This document shows, one piece after another, positions 42,622 to 52,428 of a stretch of DNA of 64,000 bases. Both the position numbers and the translations under genes were made by a program. The stretch lies in the NCBI RefSeq assembly GCF_001874525.1, contig NZ_LKAQ01000005.1, positions 214,061-278,060 of the forward strand. The letters run 5' to 3'. The notes under the pieces are model-generated. The model was not told the DNA's origin and did no database searches. It worked only from the letters and a program-made list of their open reading frames with translations. This stretch comes from Pseudodesulfovibrio hydrargyri. GTDB taxonomy: Bacteria > Desulfobacterota > Desulfovibrionia > Desulfovibrionales > Desulfovibrionaceae. Within the stretch, counting starts at the first letter, position 1. Each line of letters opens with the position of its first letter.

Positions 42622-43784
42622 AGTTTCGAAATTCTGGATACGGCCTCCTCGAGCTTGTCGTTGTGCACGGTCAGGGAGATGCGGAAGTACCCTTCCCCGG
42701 GGGTGCCGAAACCGTTGCCCGGAGTCAGGACCACGCCGGTCTTCATGAGCACGTTGGTCACGAAATCCGCGGACTTGTACCCTTCCGGCACGTTGCACCA
42801 CAGGTAGAAGGAGGCGTCCGGCACGCGATGCTTGATGCCGATTTTGGTCAGGGCCGCGCTGACCACGTCGCGACGCTCCTTGTAGATGGCCCGGAAACCC
42901 TCGGCAAAGGGCTCGCCCTGTCTCAGGGCGGCGATGCCGGCTTCCTGGACGGCCTGAAAGATGCCGGAGTCCACGTTTTCCTTGATCTTGCCCAGGCCCG
43001 CGATGAGGCTCTTGTTGCCGACGGCCATGCCGATGCGCCAGCCGGTCATGTTGTAGGTCTTGGACAGGGAATGGAACTCGATGCAGACGTCTTTGGCGCC
43101 CTCGCACTCCATAATGGAAATGGGCTTGTTGTCCGGATCGTAGTAGATTTCGGTGTAGGCCGCGTCGGAGATGACGATTACGTTGAATTCCTTGGCTTTT
43201 TCGATGAGCTTCTCATAGAACGGCTTGGTCGCCGTGGCTGCGGTCGGATTGTTCGGATAGCAGACGAAGATCATCTTGGCCTTGGCCCAGGTCTCGTCGG
43301 AGATGGCGTCCAGGTCCACCAGGAAGTCGTTCTCCTCGAGCAGCGGCAAATACTCCACCCTGCCCCCGGCGAACTCGGTGGCGACGCCGTAGACCGGGTA
43401 GTTCGGCGTGGCCACCAGGACCGTGTCGCCGGGGTTGACGTAGGCCAGCGGGAAGTGGGCGATGCCCTCCTTGGAGCCGATCAGGCTGACCACCTCGGTC
43501 TCGGGGTCGAGGTCCGCGTTGAAGCGCTCCTTGTACCAGTCGGCCACGGCCTGGCGGTAGGCCAGCATGCCGACGTAGTCCGGATAACGATGGTTCTTGG
43601 GCTTCCTGGCGCTCTCGTACAGCGCCTCGATGATGAATTCGGGGGTGGGCAGGTCGGGGTCGCCGATACCCAGGCTGATGATATCCATGCCCTTTTTGGC
43701 GACTTCGGCCTTGGCCTTGTCGATGGCGGCGAAAAGATACGGAGGCAGCGCCGACAGACGGTCGGCCAACTTGAATTCAGACAT
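42618..43784 (-). CDS. dapL: LL-diaminopimelate aminotransferase
   Basis: 388 residues, a class I PLP aminotransferase. The PLP lysine is Lys242 in SLSKTYNMTGWRIG; YPNNPTAA and SDAAYTEIYY are also conserved. The start MSEFKLADRLSALPPYLFAAIDKAKAE and GIGDPDLPTPEFI are typical of DapL. It converts tetrahydrodipicolinate directly to LL-diaminopimelate, the short lysine pathway used by many deltaproteobacteria. AAGGAGAG precedes the ATG. lysA, the last lysine step, is at 52965. Confidence 0.92.
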   Translation of the reverse strand: MSEFKLADRLSALPPYLFAAIDKAKAEVAKKGMDIISLGIGDPDLPTPEFIIEALYESARKPKNHRYPDYVGMLAYRQAVADWYKERFNADLDPETEVVSLIGSKEGIAHFPLAYVNPGDTVLVATPNYPVYGVATEFAGGRVEYLPLLEENDFLVDLDAISDETWAKAKMIFVCYPNNPTAATATKPFYEKLIEKAKEFNVIVISDAAYTEIYYDPDNKPISIMECEGAKDVCIEFHSLSKTYNMTGWRIGMAVGNKSLIAGLGKIKENVDSGIFQAVQEAGIAALRQGEPFAEGFRAIYKERRDVVSAALTKIGIKHRVPDASFYLWCNVPEGYKSADFVTNVLMKTGVVLTPGNGFGTPGEGYFRISLTVHNDKLEEAVSRISKL

Positions 43785-43990
43785 GTACGGTCTCTCCTTG
43801 AATCCGATATTGAAGCACTTTCATAATGGGGGCATGACCCTGTGTCAATGCGAACCATTGCGCTTTGACCCTCACCTTGTTAGCAAGGATGGAGGCAGCC
43901 GTGCTCGGTTTCCATGCAGTGTGGCAGATACCCTTTTCCCGTGGATATTATCCAATACTTTAATAGTATCAAACCGGTCCGGCAGTGATC

Positions 43991-44914
43991 ATGGCGCGCC
44001 CAGACAAAGAAAAAAACATCAATGAGTACAGCCACCCGTGGGTGGACAGGTATCTTGAGCACCTGCTGATCGAAAAGGGGTTGTCCGAGAACAGCCTGAC
44101 CGGCTACGCCAACGACCTGGGGTCCCTGCTCGCCTTCCTGGAGGACAAGTCCTTCGCCCTGAAGGATCTGACGGACAGAACCCTGTTCCTCTACCTGACC
44201 CATCTGCGGGCGCGAGGCCTGAAGAGCCGTTCCCTGGCCCGGCACCTCTCCTCCCTGCGCGGGTTCTTCGCCTTCGCCGTGGGCGAGAAATGGTACAGGG
44301 AAGACCCGGGCCAGCTTCTGGAAAACCCCAAGCTGCCGCGCAAGCTCCCGGAATTTCTCAGCCGCGAGGAGATTTCCCGCATCCTCGCCCTGCCCGACAC
44401 CTCCACCCCGCTCGGCATGCGCGACAAGGTCATGCTGGAGCTGCTCTACGCGGCGGGGCTGCGCGTCTCCGAACTGATCGGCATGAAGGTCCTGGACTAC
44501 GATCCGCAGGTGGGCATGCTCAAGGTCTTCGGCAAGGGATCCAAGGACCGGCTCATTCCCATCCACTACACGGCCCAGGATTTCCTCAACCGCTATCTTG
44601 AGTTCACCCGCCCCGGCTTCAAGCCGCGCGAGGACTTCATGTTTCTGAACCGATCGGGCAAGGGGCTGACCCGCCAGGGCGTGTGGAAGCTGATCAAGAA
44701 ATACGCCGAGGCCGCCGGGATAAAGCGGTCCATCTCGCCGCACACCTTCCGCCACTCCTTCGCCACCCACCTGCTGGAGGGCGGCGCGGACCTGCGCACC
44801 GTGCAGATCCTTCTGGGCCACGCGGACATCAGCGCCACCGAGATATACACCCACGTCGAGGCCAACCGGCTCAAGACCCTGCACCGGAAGTTCCACCCGC
44901 GATCATCCATGTGA
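43991..44914 (+). CDS. xerD: Tyrosine recombinase XerD
   Basis: 307 residues. An N-terminal SAM-like DNA-binding domain (about 12-95) is followed by the catalytic domain with all residues of the tyrosine recombinase active site: Arg in GLRVSEL, Lys in GKGSKDR, His and Arg in SPHTFRHSF, His in LLGHADIS and Tyr in TEIYTHV. It resolves chromosome dimers at dif with its partner and FtsK (ftsK at 20070). I chose the ATG at 43991; a GTG lies 6 bases before it. It is housekeeping rather than a phage integrase, judged by length and motif wording. Confidence 0.9.
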   Translation: MARPDKEKNINEYSHPWVDRYLEHLLIEKGLSENSLTGYANDLGSLLAFLEDKSFALKDLTDRTLFLYLTHLRARGLKSRSLARHLSSLRGFFAFAVGEKWYREDPGQLLENPKLPRKLPEFLSREEISRILALPDTSTPLGMRDKVMLELLYAAGLRVSELIGMKVLDYDPQVGMLKVFGKGSKDRLIPIHYTAQDFLNRYLEFTRPGFKPREDFMFLNRSGKGLTRQGVWKLIKKYAEAAGIKRSISPHTFRHSFATHLLEGGADLRTVQILLGHADISATEIYTHVEANRLKTLHRKFHPRSSM

Positions 44915-44939
44915 TCATCTCAACAACGCAGAATACAAA

Positions 44940-47627
44940 ATGAAAAATAAGCAGGAAAAGATACAGGCTCCGACCGTGATCACGGCCCACGCCAACGCGG
45001 ACTTCGACGCCTTGGGGGCCATGGTCGCGGCCAGCAAGCTCTATCCGGGCGCGGTGCTCATCTTCCCGGGCAGCCAGGAATCCAGCCTGCGTAACTTCTT
45101 CATCGAGAGCACAACCTATCTCTTCAATTTCAAGGCCTTCAAGGACATCGAGCCCGAGTCCGTGAAGCTGCTGGTGGTCGTGGACACCCGCCAGCGGTCG
45201 CGCATTCCCCACGTCCGCTCCGTGCTGGACAACGAGGGGCTGCGCATCCACCTCTACGACCACCACCCGGACAGCGAAGAGGACCTGCCCGCCGAGAAGA
45301 GCGTGGTCCGCGAGTGGGGCTCCACCACGACCATCATCACGCACGAGATCATGGCGCGCGGCCTGACCCTGAATACGGAAGAGGCCACCCTGCTCGGCAT
45401 CGGCATCTACGAGGACACCGGCTCCTTCGGCTTCAACACCACCACGCCCCGGGATTTCGAGGCCGCGGGCTGGCTCAAGTCCCAGGGCATGGACATCGAG
45501 GTCATCACCGACCTGCTGTCCCACGAACTGTCCGCCGAACAGGTCACCTATCTCGGCGAATTATTCAAGAACGCCAAGACCTACGACATTCACGGCGTGG
45601 ACGTGGTTATCACCGAGATGTCCACGGACAAGTTCGTGCCCGACTTCGCCCTGCTGGTCCACAAGCTCATGGACATGGAAAAGATCAAGGTGGTCTTCGC
45701 CCTGGGACGCATGGCCGACCGCATCCACCTGGTGGCCCGGTCCAAGAACCCGGACGTCAACGTGGGCCGCATCTGTTCGTCCCTGGGCGGCGGCGGGCAC
45801 GACGCGGCGGCCTCGGCCACGGTCAAGGACCGCACCCTGGCCGAGGTGCGCGACGACCTGTTCGCCCTGTTCTACTCCCAGATCAATCCGCAGATCGTGG
45901 TAGAATCCCTCATGTCCCGGCCGCCCGTGGTCATCGAGGGCGACAAGACCATGGCCGACGCCCTGGAACTGATGAGCCGCTACGGGCTCAAGGACGTGCC
46001 CGTGGTGGAAAGGGACAGCATGCGCTGCATCGGCATCATCGGCCAGCAGATCGCGGACAAGGCCGTCTCCCACCACCTGGACGGCGTGGGGTTGAGCGAA
46101 TACATGACCAGAACGTTCGAGACCGTGGAGGCCAAGACCGATCTCTACCGGGTCATGGAGATCATCCTGAGCAACCGCCAGCGCATGCTGCCCGTGGTGG
46201 AAAACGGCGACTTGGTCGGTGTCATCACCCGCACGGACCTCATGAACATGCTCATCGAGGAGCCCGCGCGCATCCCGGATTCGCTCATGCCGGACCACCG
46301 CAGGGAGCGGAACATCGCGGCCCAGGTCAAGAACCGGCTGCCCCAGCGAATGCTCGATCTGCTCAAGGAAGCGGGCGAACTGGGTGCGGAGATCGGCTGG
46401 GAGGTCTACGCCGTGGGCGGCTTCGTGCGCGACATCCTGCTGGGTCGGCCCAACCTGGACCTGGACCTGGTGGTCGAGGGCGACGGCATCACCTTTGCCA
46501 AGCGGTTCGCGGCCAAGCTCGGGGGCCGGGTCAAGGCGCACTCCAAGTTCAAGACCGCCGTGGTCATCCTGGACGACGGCCAGCGGGTGGACGTGGCCAC
46601 GGCCCGGCTGGAATATTACGAATACCCTGCCGCCCTGCCCACGGTTGAGCTCTCGTCCATCAAGATGGACCTGTACCGCCGCGATTTCACGGTCAACGCC
46701 CTGGCCCTGCGCATCAATCCGGGCCGCTACGGCCAGTTGGTGGACTTTTTCGGGGCCGAGCGGGACATCCGCAACCGGACCATCCGCGTGCTCCATTCCC
46801 TGAGCTTCGTGGAGGACCCCACCCGTATCCTGAGGGCCATCCGTTTCGAGCGGCGCTTCGACTTCCAGATCGGCGGCCAGACCATGCGGCTGATCAAAAA
46901 TGCGCTCGGCCTCAAGCTGTTCAGCAAGCTCTCCGGGACCCGGGTCATGCACGAGTTGCAGTCGATCATGAACGAGGGCGACCCGCTGGCCTGTCTGCTG
47001 CGCATGCAGGAACTGGGCATCATGGAGGCCATCCACCCCCTGCTTTCCCTGGACAGGGAGCGGATTCAGATCCTGACCGAGCTGGTCAAGGTCCACAACT
47101 GGTACAAGCTCCTCTACCTGGACCCGGCCGTGGTCCCGTGGAAACTCTACATCCTGGGCATGACCGCGGGCATCAAGCGGGACGAGATCGGCCAGGTGAC
47201 CGGGCGACTCCATTTCACCCAAAAGGAGGAGCGGGACTTCCTCCATCTGCGTGACATGATCGGCGAGGCGCTGATGAAGCTCATGGGCTGGAAGGAGGGG
47301 CATTCGCGCCTGAGCCGGCTGTACAAGATCCTCCATCCCATCCCGGTGGAGGGCATCCTGTTCCTCATGGCGCGCAGCCGCAAGGAATACATCCGGCGCA
47401 ATATTTCCCAATACCTCGCGCGGTTGCAGTATGTCGACATCGAGGTCAACGGCAAGGATCTCAAGAATATCGGCATCGAACCCGGACCGATCTACACGAC
47501 CATTCTGGACAGGCTGATGACCGCCAAGATCGACGGCCGGGCCGAAACCCGCCACGACCAATTGAATCTGGCGAAAAAATTGAATAAGGAATTGTCGGCG
47601 AGTCTTGAGAGCGAGAACGGAGACTAG
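44940..47627 (+). CDS. DHH-CBS-poly(A)polymerase/CCA-type fusion protein
   Basis: 895 residues in four parts. A DHH phosphoesterase domain (1-190) has AHANADFDALG and the DHH at 107-109. A DHHA1 region (about 210-310) has GGGGHDAAAS. Two CBS domains (about 315-440) follow. The tRNA nucleotidyltransferase head (about 478-600) has AVGGFVRDILLG and DLDLDLV, and a helical RNA-binding part completes it. Similar fusions exist in deltaproteobacteria and cyanobacteria, where the polymerase part acts as an A-adding or CCA-adding enzyme. The DHH part may degrade linear dinucleotides or short RNA. No ribosome site is obvious; the start is 26 bases after xerD. Confidence 0.9.
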   Translation: MKNKQEKIQAPTVITAHANADFDALGAMVAASKLYPGAVLIFPGSQESSLRNFFIESTTYLFNFKAFKDIEPESVKLLVVVDTRQRSRIPHVRSVLDNEGLRIHLYDHHPDSEEDLPAEKSVVREWGSTTTIITHEIMARGLTLNTEEATLLGIGIYEDTGSFGFNTTTPRDFEAAGWLKSQGMDIEVITDLLSHELSAEQVTYLGELFKNAKTYDIHGVDVVITEMSTDKFVPDFALLVHKLMDMEKIKVVFALGRMADRIHLVARSKNPDVNVGRICSSLGGGGHDAAASATVKDRTLAEVRDDLFALFYSQINPQIVVESLMSRPPVVIEGDKTMADALELMSRYGLKDVPVVERDSMRCIGIIGQQIADKAVSHHLDGVGLSEYMTRTFETVEAKTDLYRVMEIILSNRQRMLPVVENGDLVGVITRTDLMNMLIEEPARIPDSLMPDHRRERNIAAQVKNRLPQRMLDLLKEAGELGAEIGWEVYAVGGFVRDILLGRPNLDLDLVVEGDGITFAKRFAAKLGGRVKAHSKFKTAVVILDDGQRVDVATARLEYYEYPAALPTVELSSIKMDLYRRDFTVNALALRINPGRYGQLVDFFGAERDIRNRTIRVLHSLSFVEDPTRILRAIRFERRFDFQIGGQTMRLIKNALGLKLFSKLSGTRVMHELQSIMNEGDPLACLLRMQELGIMEAIHPLLSLDRERIQILTELVKVHNWYKLLYLDPAVVPWKLYILGMTAGIKRDEIGQVTGRLHFTQKEERDFLHLRDMIGEALMKLMGWKEGHSRLSRLYKILHPIPVEGILFLMARSRKEYIRRNISQYLARLQYVDIEVNGKDLKNIGIEPGPIYTTILDRLMTAKIDGRAETRHDQLNLAKKLNKELSASLESENGD

Positions 47628-47755
47628 ACGCTTTCCCCTCTTGCCCTCGGCTGGCAAGCCGTGTAGAAAATCAAGATGTTGGTAAGTATGCGCGGACCTG
47701 TTCGACCTCGGGCCGAAACGCCGCGACCGGCTTGAACTGTAACTGGAAGTGGATC

Positions 47756-48244
47756 ATGGATGTCTTGTGGGCGCCCTGGCGTCTTGAATATATTCTCGGA
47801 CCCAAACCCGAGGAGTGCGTATTCTGTATTCCCGAGGGCACGGACGAGGACGAGGAGCGGTGCATTCTCGCCCGTGGCGAGCATTGTTTCGTGATCATGA
47901 ACAAGTTCCCGTACAACAACGGGCACCTCATGGTCACCCCCTACCGTCATGTGAGCAACCTGACGGATTTGACTTTGGAAGAGTCCAACGACTGCATGTT
48001 GTGGATCAGGCGGAGCGTCCAGGTGTTGGAAGACGCCTTCACCCCCCACGGGATCAACATGGGACTCAATCTGGGCGAGGCGGCCGGCTCCGGCATCGCC
48101 CAGCACATGCATTTTCAGATTGTTCCCCGCTGGAACGGGGACGCTTCGTTTATGGCCGTCTTCGGCGAGACCACGGTCATCCCCGAACACCTGTCCTCAA
48201 CCTACAGCCGCCTCAAGCCGCTGTTCGATGCAATCACCGCTTAA
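47756..48244 (+). CDS. HIT family hydrolase
   Basis: 162 residues. A Cys-x2-Cys pair (CVFC) near residue 21 is likely zinc-binding. The core is NKFPYNNGHLMVTPYRHV, and the histidine triad is QHMHFQIVPRW. This layout resembles Ap4A-phosphorylase-like HIT proteins that cleave diadenosine polyphosphates. I chose the ATG at 47756 after GGAAG. It is 10 bases upstream of lapA and probably in the same operon. Confidence 0.9.
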   Translation: MDVLWAPWRLEYILGPKPEECVFCIPEGTDEDEERCILARGEHCFVIMNKFPYNNGHLMVTPYRHVSNLTDLTLEESNDCMLWIRRSVQVLEDAFTPHGINMGLNLGEAAGSGIAQHMHFQIVPRWNGDASFMAVFGETTVIPEHLSSTYSRLKPLFDAITA

Positions 48245-48254
48245 GGAGAACCGC

Positions 48255-48617
48255 ATGCGTTTTATCAAGGTCCTGTTTCTGTTAGCGCTTTTCGTCTTTT
48301 CCATCTTTTTCTTCAGCCAGAACAACGATGTCCTGCTGCAGGAACTGACGCTGATCCTCGATATTCCCTATGTGGCCACCCTGCACTCCATTCCCCTGCC
48401 CTTCGGCTTCCTGATCCTGCTCGCCTTCGTGGCCGGCTCGCTGCTGACCCTGATCTATTTCGCGGTGGACAAGTTCCGCGGCGCCTCCAAGCTCAAGGAA
48501 TGCCGCACCCGCATGGCCAGCCTGGAGCAGGAGCTCAATTCCCTGCGCAACATGCCTATCAGCGAGGAGCCCTCCTACGCCTCCACCGAAACCACTAAGG
48601 AAGAGGACGCCCTCTAG
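48255..48617 (+). CDS. lapA: LapA family protein (LPS assembly protein A)
   Basis: 120 residues with two membrane helices (about 3-22 and 48-72), a short charged helix and an acidic tail, as in LapA/YciS. In E. coli LapA works with LapB to control LpxC levels and LPS amounts. AAGGAGA precedes the ATG. It is followed after 10 bases by a lapB-like gene, the canonical pair. Confidence 0.85.
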   Translation: MRFIKVLFLLALFVFSIFFFSQNNDVLLQELTLILDIPYVATLHSIPLPFGFLILLAFVAGSLLTLIYFAVDKFRGASKLKECRTRMASLEQELNSLRNMPISEEPSYASTETTKEEDAL

Positions 48618-48627
48618 GCGGCACTTC

Positions 48628-49773
48628 ATGGGCTGGAACATCTTCAACCGCAAAAAGGCGCAAGGCGCCCTCCTGGACCGGGTCCGTATGTCGGGCAACG
48701 GCGAGTCTCCCCCTGTGCAGGACACCCGCGCGGCCATCGAGGAACTCAGCAAGGTCGTCCAGAACGACCCCGAAGCGGTTGAAATCTACCTCGCGCTCGG
48801 CAGCCTGTACCGTTCACAGGGCGAGATCGAGCGCGCCATCCAGATCAGAAACAGCCTTATCGTCAGGCCGGGGCTGGACCGCGAGTTCAAGGCCCGCGCC
48901 TGGTTCGAACTGGGCCGGGACTTCCGTCGCGCCGGGTTCCTGGACCGGGCGGAAAAGGCCTTTCACGAGGCTCGCTCCCTGGGGCAGGACCCCATCTCCA
49001 TCCACCGGGAGATGGCCCGGCTCACGGCCGAGCGCGGTGACTTCGAGAAGGCCGCCGAATCCTACGGCCAGCTCGACCTGCCCCTGCCCCAGGCGCACTA
49101 TCTGGTCCGCCTGGCCAAGGACCGTTTCGCCGAGGGCAACGTTTCCCAGGGCAACCGCGCCCTGCGTCACGCCATCCGGGCCTATCCCGGTTCGGTGGAG
49201 GCCTGGCTCGAGCAGATGACCCAGGCCTACAAGGCGGGCAATGCTGGCAAGGTCGGCGACGTCCTGGCCCAGGCCCTGGAACGTCTGGCCCCGGAACTGC
49301 GCTTCGTCCTGTTCGAAGGGCTGTTGTTGGCCCTCGATCAGGCGGAAAAGGCCCGGGTCAACTCCTTCGGCGAGGAAACCGAGTGGTCCAGGGCGTGCCC
49401 GGACGAGAAGGTGGTCGAGGCGGTGGTGCCCGTCATCGAGACCCAGGAGCCGGACGTTCTGCTGCTCTATTACGGTGCCATGCTCCTGCTGCGGGTCGAG
49501 GACACGGACAACGCCCGGTCCTGGTGCGAGAAGGCGCTCATGCTCAACGCCGATTTCTGGCAGGCCCGCCTGGAGCTTTTCGACCTCTCCAGGGCCGACC
49601 AGACGCTGACGCCCTTTTTCAAGGAGCAGCTTTCCTTTTTCCTCGGCCGGGCCCGGCGGGTCCGGCGATTCTTCTGCCGCCACTGCGGCCTGAAGCGCGA
49701 CCAGGTATTCTTCAACTGTCCGCGCTGCCACAGCTGGCATTCCATTGCCTTTCGAACCGACATCACCGAATAA
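48628..49773 (+). CDS. lapB: LapB-like TPR and rubredoxin-type protein
   Basis: 381 residues. TPR repeats run from about 35 to 330 (VEIYLALGSLYRSQGEIERAIQI is a clear unit). The C-terminus has a rubredoxin-like metal site: Cys350, Cys353, Cys364, Cys367. This matches LapB/YciM, which adapts FtsH to degrade LpxC. E. coli LapB has an N-terminal membrane anchor; here the first 30 residues are polar, so it would be soluble or held by LapA. It lies 10 bases after lapA. Confidence 0.85.
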   Translation: MGWNIFNRKKAQGALLDRVRMSGNGESPPVQDTRAAIEELSKVVQNDPEAVEIYLALGSLYRSQGEIERAIQIRNSLIVRPGLDREFKARAWFELGRDFRRAGFLDRAEKAFHEARSLGQDPISIHREMARLTAERGDFEKAAESYGQLDLPLPQAHYLVRLAKDRFAEGNVSQGNRALRHAIRAYPGSVEAWLEQMTQAYKAGNAGKVGDVLAQALERLAPELRFVLFEGLLLALDQAEKARVNSFGEETEWSRACPDEKVVEAVVPVIETQEPDVLLLYYGAMLLLRVEDTDNARSWCEKALMLNADFWQARLELFDLSRADQTLTPFFKEQLSFFLGRARRVRRFFCRHCGLKRDQVFFNCPRCHSWHSIAFRTDITE

Positions 49774-49794
49774 AGACAGCGCATCAACTATCTC

Positions 49795-52425
49795 GTGGCA
49801 CAAAGAAAACTGACTCCCATGCTCGAGCAGTACCTCCGCTTCAAGGAGGAGAATCCGGGCTGCCTGCTGTTCTTCCGCATGGGCGACTTCTACGAATTGT
49901 TTTTCGAGGACGCTGAGGTCGTGTCCCGGGCGGTCCAGATCGCCCTGACCAGCCGCAACCCCAACGACGAGAACCCCATTCCCATGTGCGGCATGCCCCA
50001 CCATTCGGTGGAGCCGTACCTGAGCCAGTTGCTCGACAAGGGTTACAAGATCGCCATCTGCGATCAGATCGAAGACCCCAAGGAAGCCAAGGGGCTGGTC
50101 AAGCGCGACGTGACCCGCGTACTCACGCCCGGCACCGTGGTCGAGGATTCCAACCTCAAGTCCAAGGCCAACAACTACCTGGGCGCGTTCTACTGGGACA
50201 GCGCCAAGGACGCGGGGGGCATCGCCTGGTTGGACTTCTCCACGGGCCAGTGGTCCGGGCTGTACAGCCGCAAGGAGCCCGAGCTGTGGCAGTGGATGGT
50301 CAAGATCAACCCGAGCGAACTGCTCCTGCCCCAGGGCGTCAAGGTCCCGCCCCAGTTCGGCGACTTGGCGGGACAGGTCACGGGCGTGGCCCCGGGCACC
50401 TTCTTCGACCTGGCCGGGGCGCGCAACCGCATCCTCGAGGCCCAGCACGCGGTCGACCTGGACAGCCTCGGCCTGGCGGGCAAGAACGAACTGGTCCGGG
50501 CCTGCGGCGCCCTGCTCACCTACCTGGACCAGACCCAGAAGGGCGAGTTCGGCCACCTGGGCGAGTTCAAGCCGCTGAACCTCGGCAAGCATCTGCTGCT
50601 GGACGAGGTCACCGAGCGCAATCTCGAAATTTTTCGGCGGCTTGACGGCCGGACCGGGCTCGGTACCCTGTGGCAGGTCATGGATCGGACCATGACGCCC
50701 ATGGGCGGCCGCCTGCTCGAGGCCCGTCTGCGCCAGCCGTGGCGCAACCTCGCGCCCATCGAGAAGACCCAGGAGTGCGTGGCCTTCCTGTTCGAGCGCG
50801 ACCGGCTGCGCGCCGACATCCGTCACGGCCTGGATTCGGTCTATGACCTGGAACGGTTGTCCACGCGCATCTTCCTGGGCCGGGCCAACCCCAAGGATTT
50901 CATCGCCCTGCGCCGCAGCCTGTCCCAGCTTCCCCTGCTCCACACCCTGCTGGACGGGGAGAACCTGGACGCGGCCCCGGAGCTCAAGCGCATCGCTGGC
51001 AAGTGGGACGCCATGGACGACCTGTGCTCCCTGCTCGACGCCGCCCTGGTGGACAGCCCCCCGCCCGTGATCACGGACGGCGGCCTGTTCCGCAAGGGGT
51101 ACGACCCGGTGCTCGACGAACTCATCGAGCTCAATGAGCACGGCGAGGACCGGCTCAAGGCCCTGCACCGAGCGGAACTGGCCAAGAACGACATCCCCAA
51201 GCTGAAGCTCGGCTTCAACAAGGTCTTCGGCTACTATTTCGAGGTCTCCAAGGCGTACAAGGGCCAGGTTCCGGACCATTTCATCCGCCGCCAGACCCTG
51301 GTCAACAGCGAGCGTTACATCACTCCGGAACTCAAGGAGATGGAGGACCGGATCATCTCCGCGTCTGAAGAACGCAAGAGCTTGGAATACAAGCTGTTCC
51401 AGGAGCTGCGCGAACGCCTGGCCAAAGCCCGCTCCCGGTTCCTGTTCATGGCCGACGTGGTCGCCTCCCTGGACTACTGGCAGGGGCTGGCCGAGGCCGC
51501 GCGGGTCAACGAGTGGACCCGCCCCGTCCTGCACGAGGGACTGGACATCGAGATCGAGCAGGGACGTCACCCGGTGGTCGAGGCGGCCATGGGCGCGTCC
51601 AACTATATCCCCGGCGACCTGCGCATGGACGAGGGCCGCCGCATCCTGCTCATCACCGGCCCGAACATGGCCGGTAAGTCCACGGTCCTGCGCCAGGTGG
51701 CCATCATGACCATCATGGCCCAGATCGGCTCTTTCGTCCCGGCCACCAGTGCGCGCATCGGGTTGGCGGACCGCGTCTTCTCCCGCGTGGGGGCCTCTGA
51801 CAACCTGGCCCAGGGCCACTCCACCTTCATGGTCGAGATGACCGAGACAGCGCGTATCCTCCGGCAGGCCACCAAAAGGAGTCTGGTCATCCTGGACGAG
51901 ATCGGGCGCGGCACCAGCACCTACGACGGCCTGTCCCTTGCCTGGGCCGTGGTCGAGGAGCTGTCCACCCGCGCGGGCGGCTCGGTGCGCACCCTGTTCG
52001 CCACCCACTACCACGAGTTGACCGGCCTGGAAGGCAAGATCGAAGGGCTGCGCAACCTGAACATCGCGGTCAAGGAATGGAAAGGGGATATTGTTTTTTT
52101 ACGCAGGCTTGTTCCCGGTCCGGCCGACCGCAGCTACGGCATCGAGGTGGCCCGCCTGGCAGGCGTGCCCCGCCCCGTGGTCGAGCGCGCCCGGGAAATC
52201 CTTGCGGAACTGGAAGAAAAATCGCAGGATAGCCAGGCTGGCGGGGCCGTGGACCGGGCGTCCCAGACCCTGCTGCCCGGCTTCGGCGCGCCCCCCATCA
52301 AGGTGGACCGCGAGCTGTGCGAACACCCGATCATCACCCAGCTCACGGACCTGGACGTGGACGACATGACCCCCATCCAGGCGCTGATGCTGCTCAATCA
52401 GTGGAAGGACATGATCAAGGACTGA
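49795..52425 (+). CDS. mutS: DNA mismatch repair protein MutS
   Basis: 876 residues, full length. Mismatch-recognition N-terminus with LLFFRMGDFYELFFEDAE (the Phe-x-Glu wedge is in FYE), connector, lever and clamp regions, then the ATPase with Walker A TGPNMAGKST near 620, SRVGASDNLAQGHSTFMVEM and LDEIGRGTSTYDG. The C-terminal DMTPIQALMLLNQWK is the usual dimer tail. It starts with GTG at 49795; ATG at 49819 is possible. It is 21 bases downstream of lapB. Confidence 0.96.
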   Translation: MAQRKLTPMLEQYLRFKEENPGCLLFFRMGDFYELFFEDAEVVSRAVQIALTSRNPNDENPIPMCGMPHHSVEPYLSQLLDKGYKIAICDQIEDPKEAKGLVKRDVTRVLTPGTVVEDSNLKSKANNYLGAFYWDSAKDAGGIAWLDFSTGQWSGLYSRKEPELWQWMVKINPSELLLPQGVKVPPQFGDLAGQVTGVAPGTFFDLAGARNRILEAQHAVDLDSLGLAGKNELVRACGALLTYLDQTQKGEFGHLGEFKPLNLGKHLLLDEVTERNLEIFRRLDGRTGLGTLWQVMDRTMTPMGGRLLEARLRQPWRNLAPIEKTQECVAFLFERDRLRADIRHGLDSVYDLERLSTRIFLGRANPKDFIALRRSLSQLPLLHTLLDGENLDAAPELKRIAGKWDAMDDLCSLLDAALVDSPPPVITDGGLFRKGYDPVLDELIELNEHGEDRLKALHRAELAKNDIPKLKLGFNKVFGYYFEVSKAYKGQVPDHFIRRQTLVNSERYITPELKEMEDRIISASEERKSLEYKLFQELRERLAKARSRFLFMADVVASLDYWQGLAEAARVNEWTRPVLHEGLDIEIEQGRHPVVEAAMGASNYIPGDLRMDEGRRILLITGPNMAGKSTVLRQVAIMTIMAQIGSFVPATSARIGLADRVFSRVGASDNLAQGHSTFMVEMTETARILRQATKRSLVILDEIGRGTSTYDGLSLAWAVVEELSTRAGGSVRTLFATHYHELTGLEGKIEGLRNLNIAVKEWKGDIVFLRRLVPGPADRSYGIEVARLAGVPRPVVERAREILAELEEKSQDSQAGGAVDRASQTLLPGFGAPPIKVDRELCEHPIITQLTDLDVDDMTPIQALMLLNQWKDMIKD

Positions 52426-52428
52426 CCC

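Noticed and set aside
43991..44914. XerD-type recombinase as a phage or island integrase
   Set aside because: Length, motif wording and housekeeping surroundings fit XerD; no attachment repeats or phage genes are nearby.
45561..47657. Long minus-strand open frame opposite the DHH-CBS-polymerase gene
   Set aside because: Antisense shadow; the plus-strand protein has unmistakable domains.
48814..52014. Very long minus-strand open frame (1066 codons) opposite lapB and mutS
   Set aside because: It is the antisense shadow of two well-supported genes and has the Gly/His/Gln-rich composition typical of such frames in GC-rich DNA.
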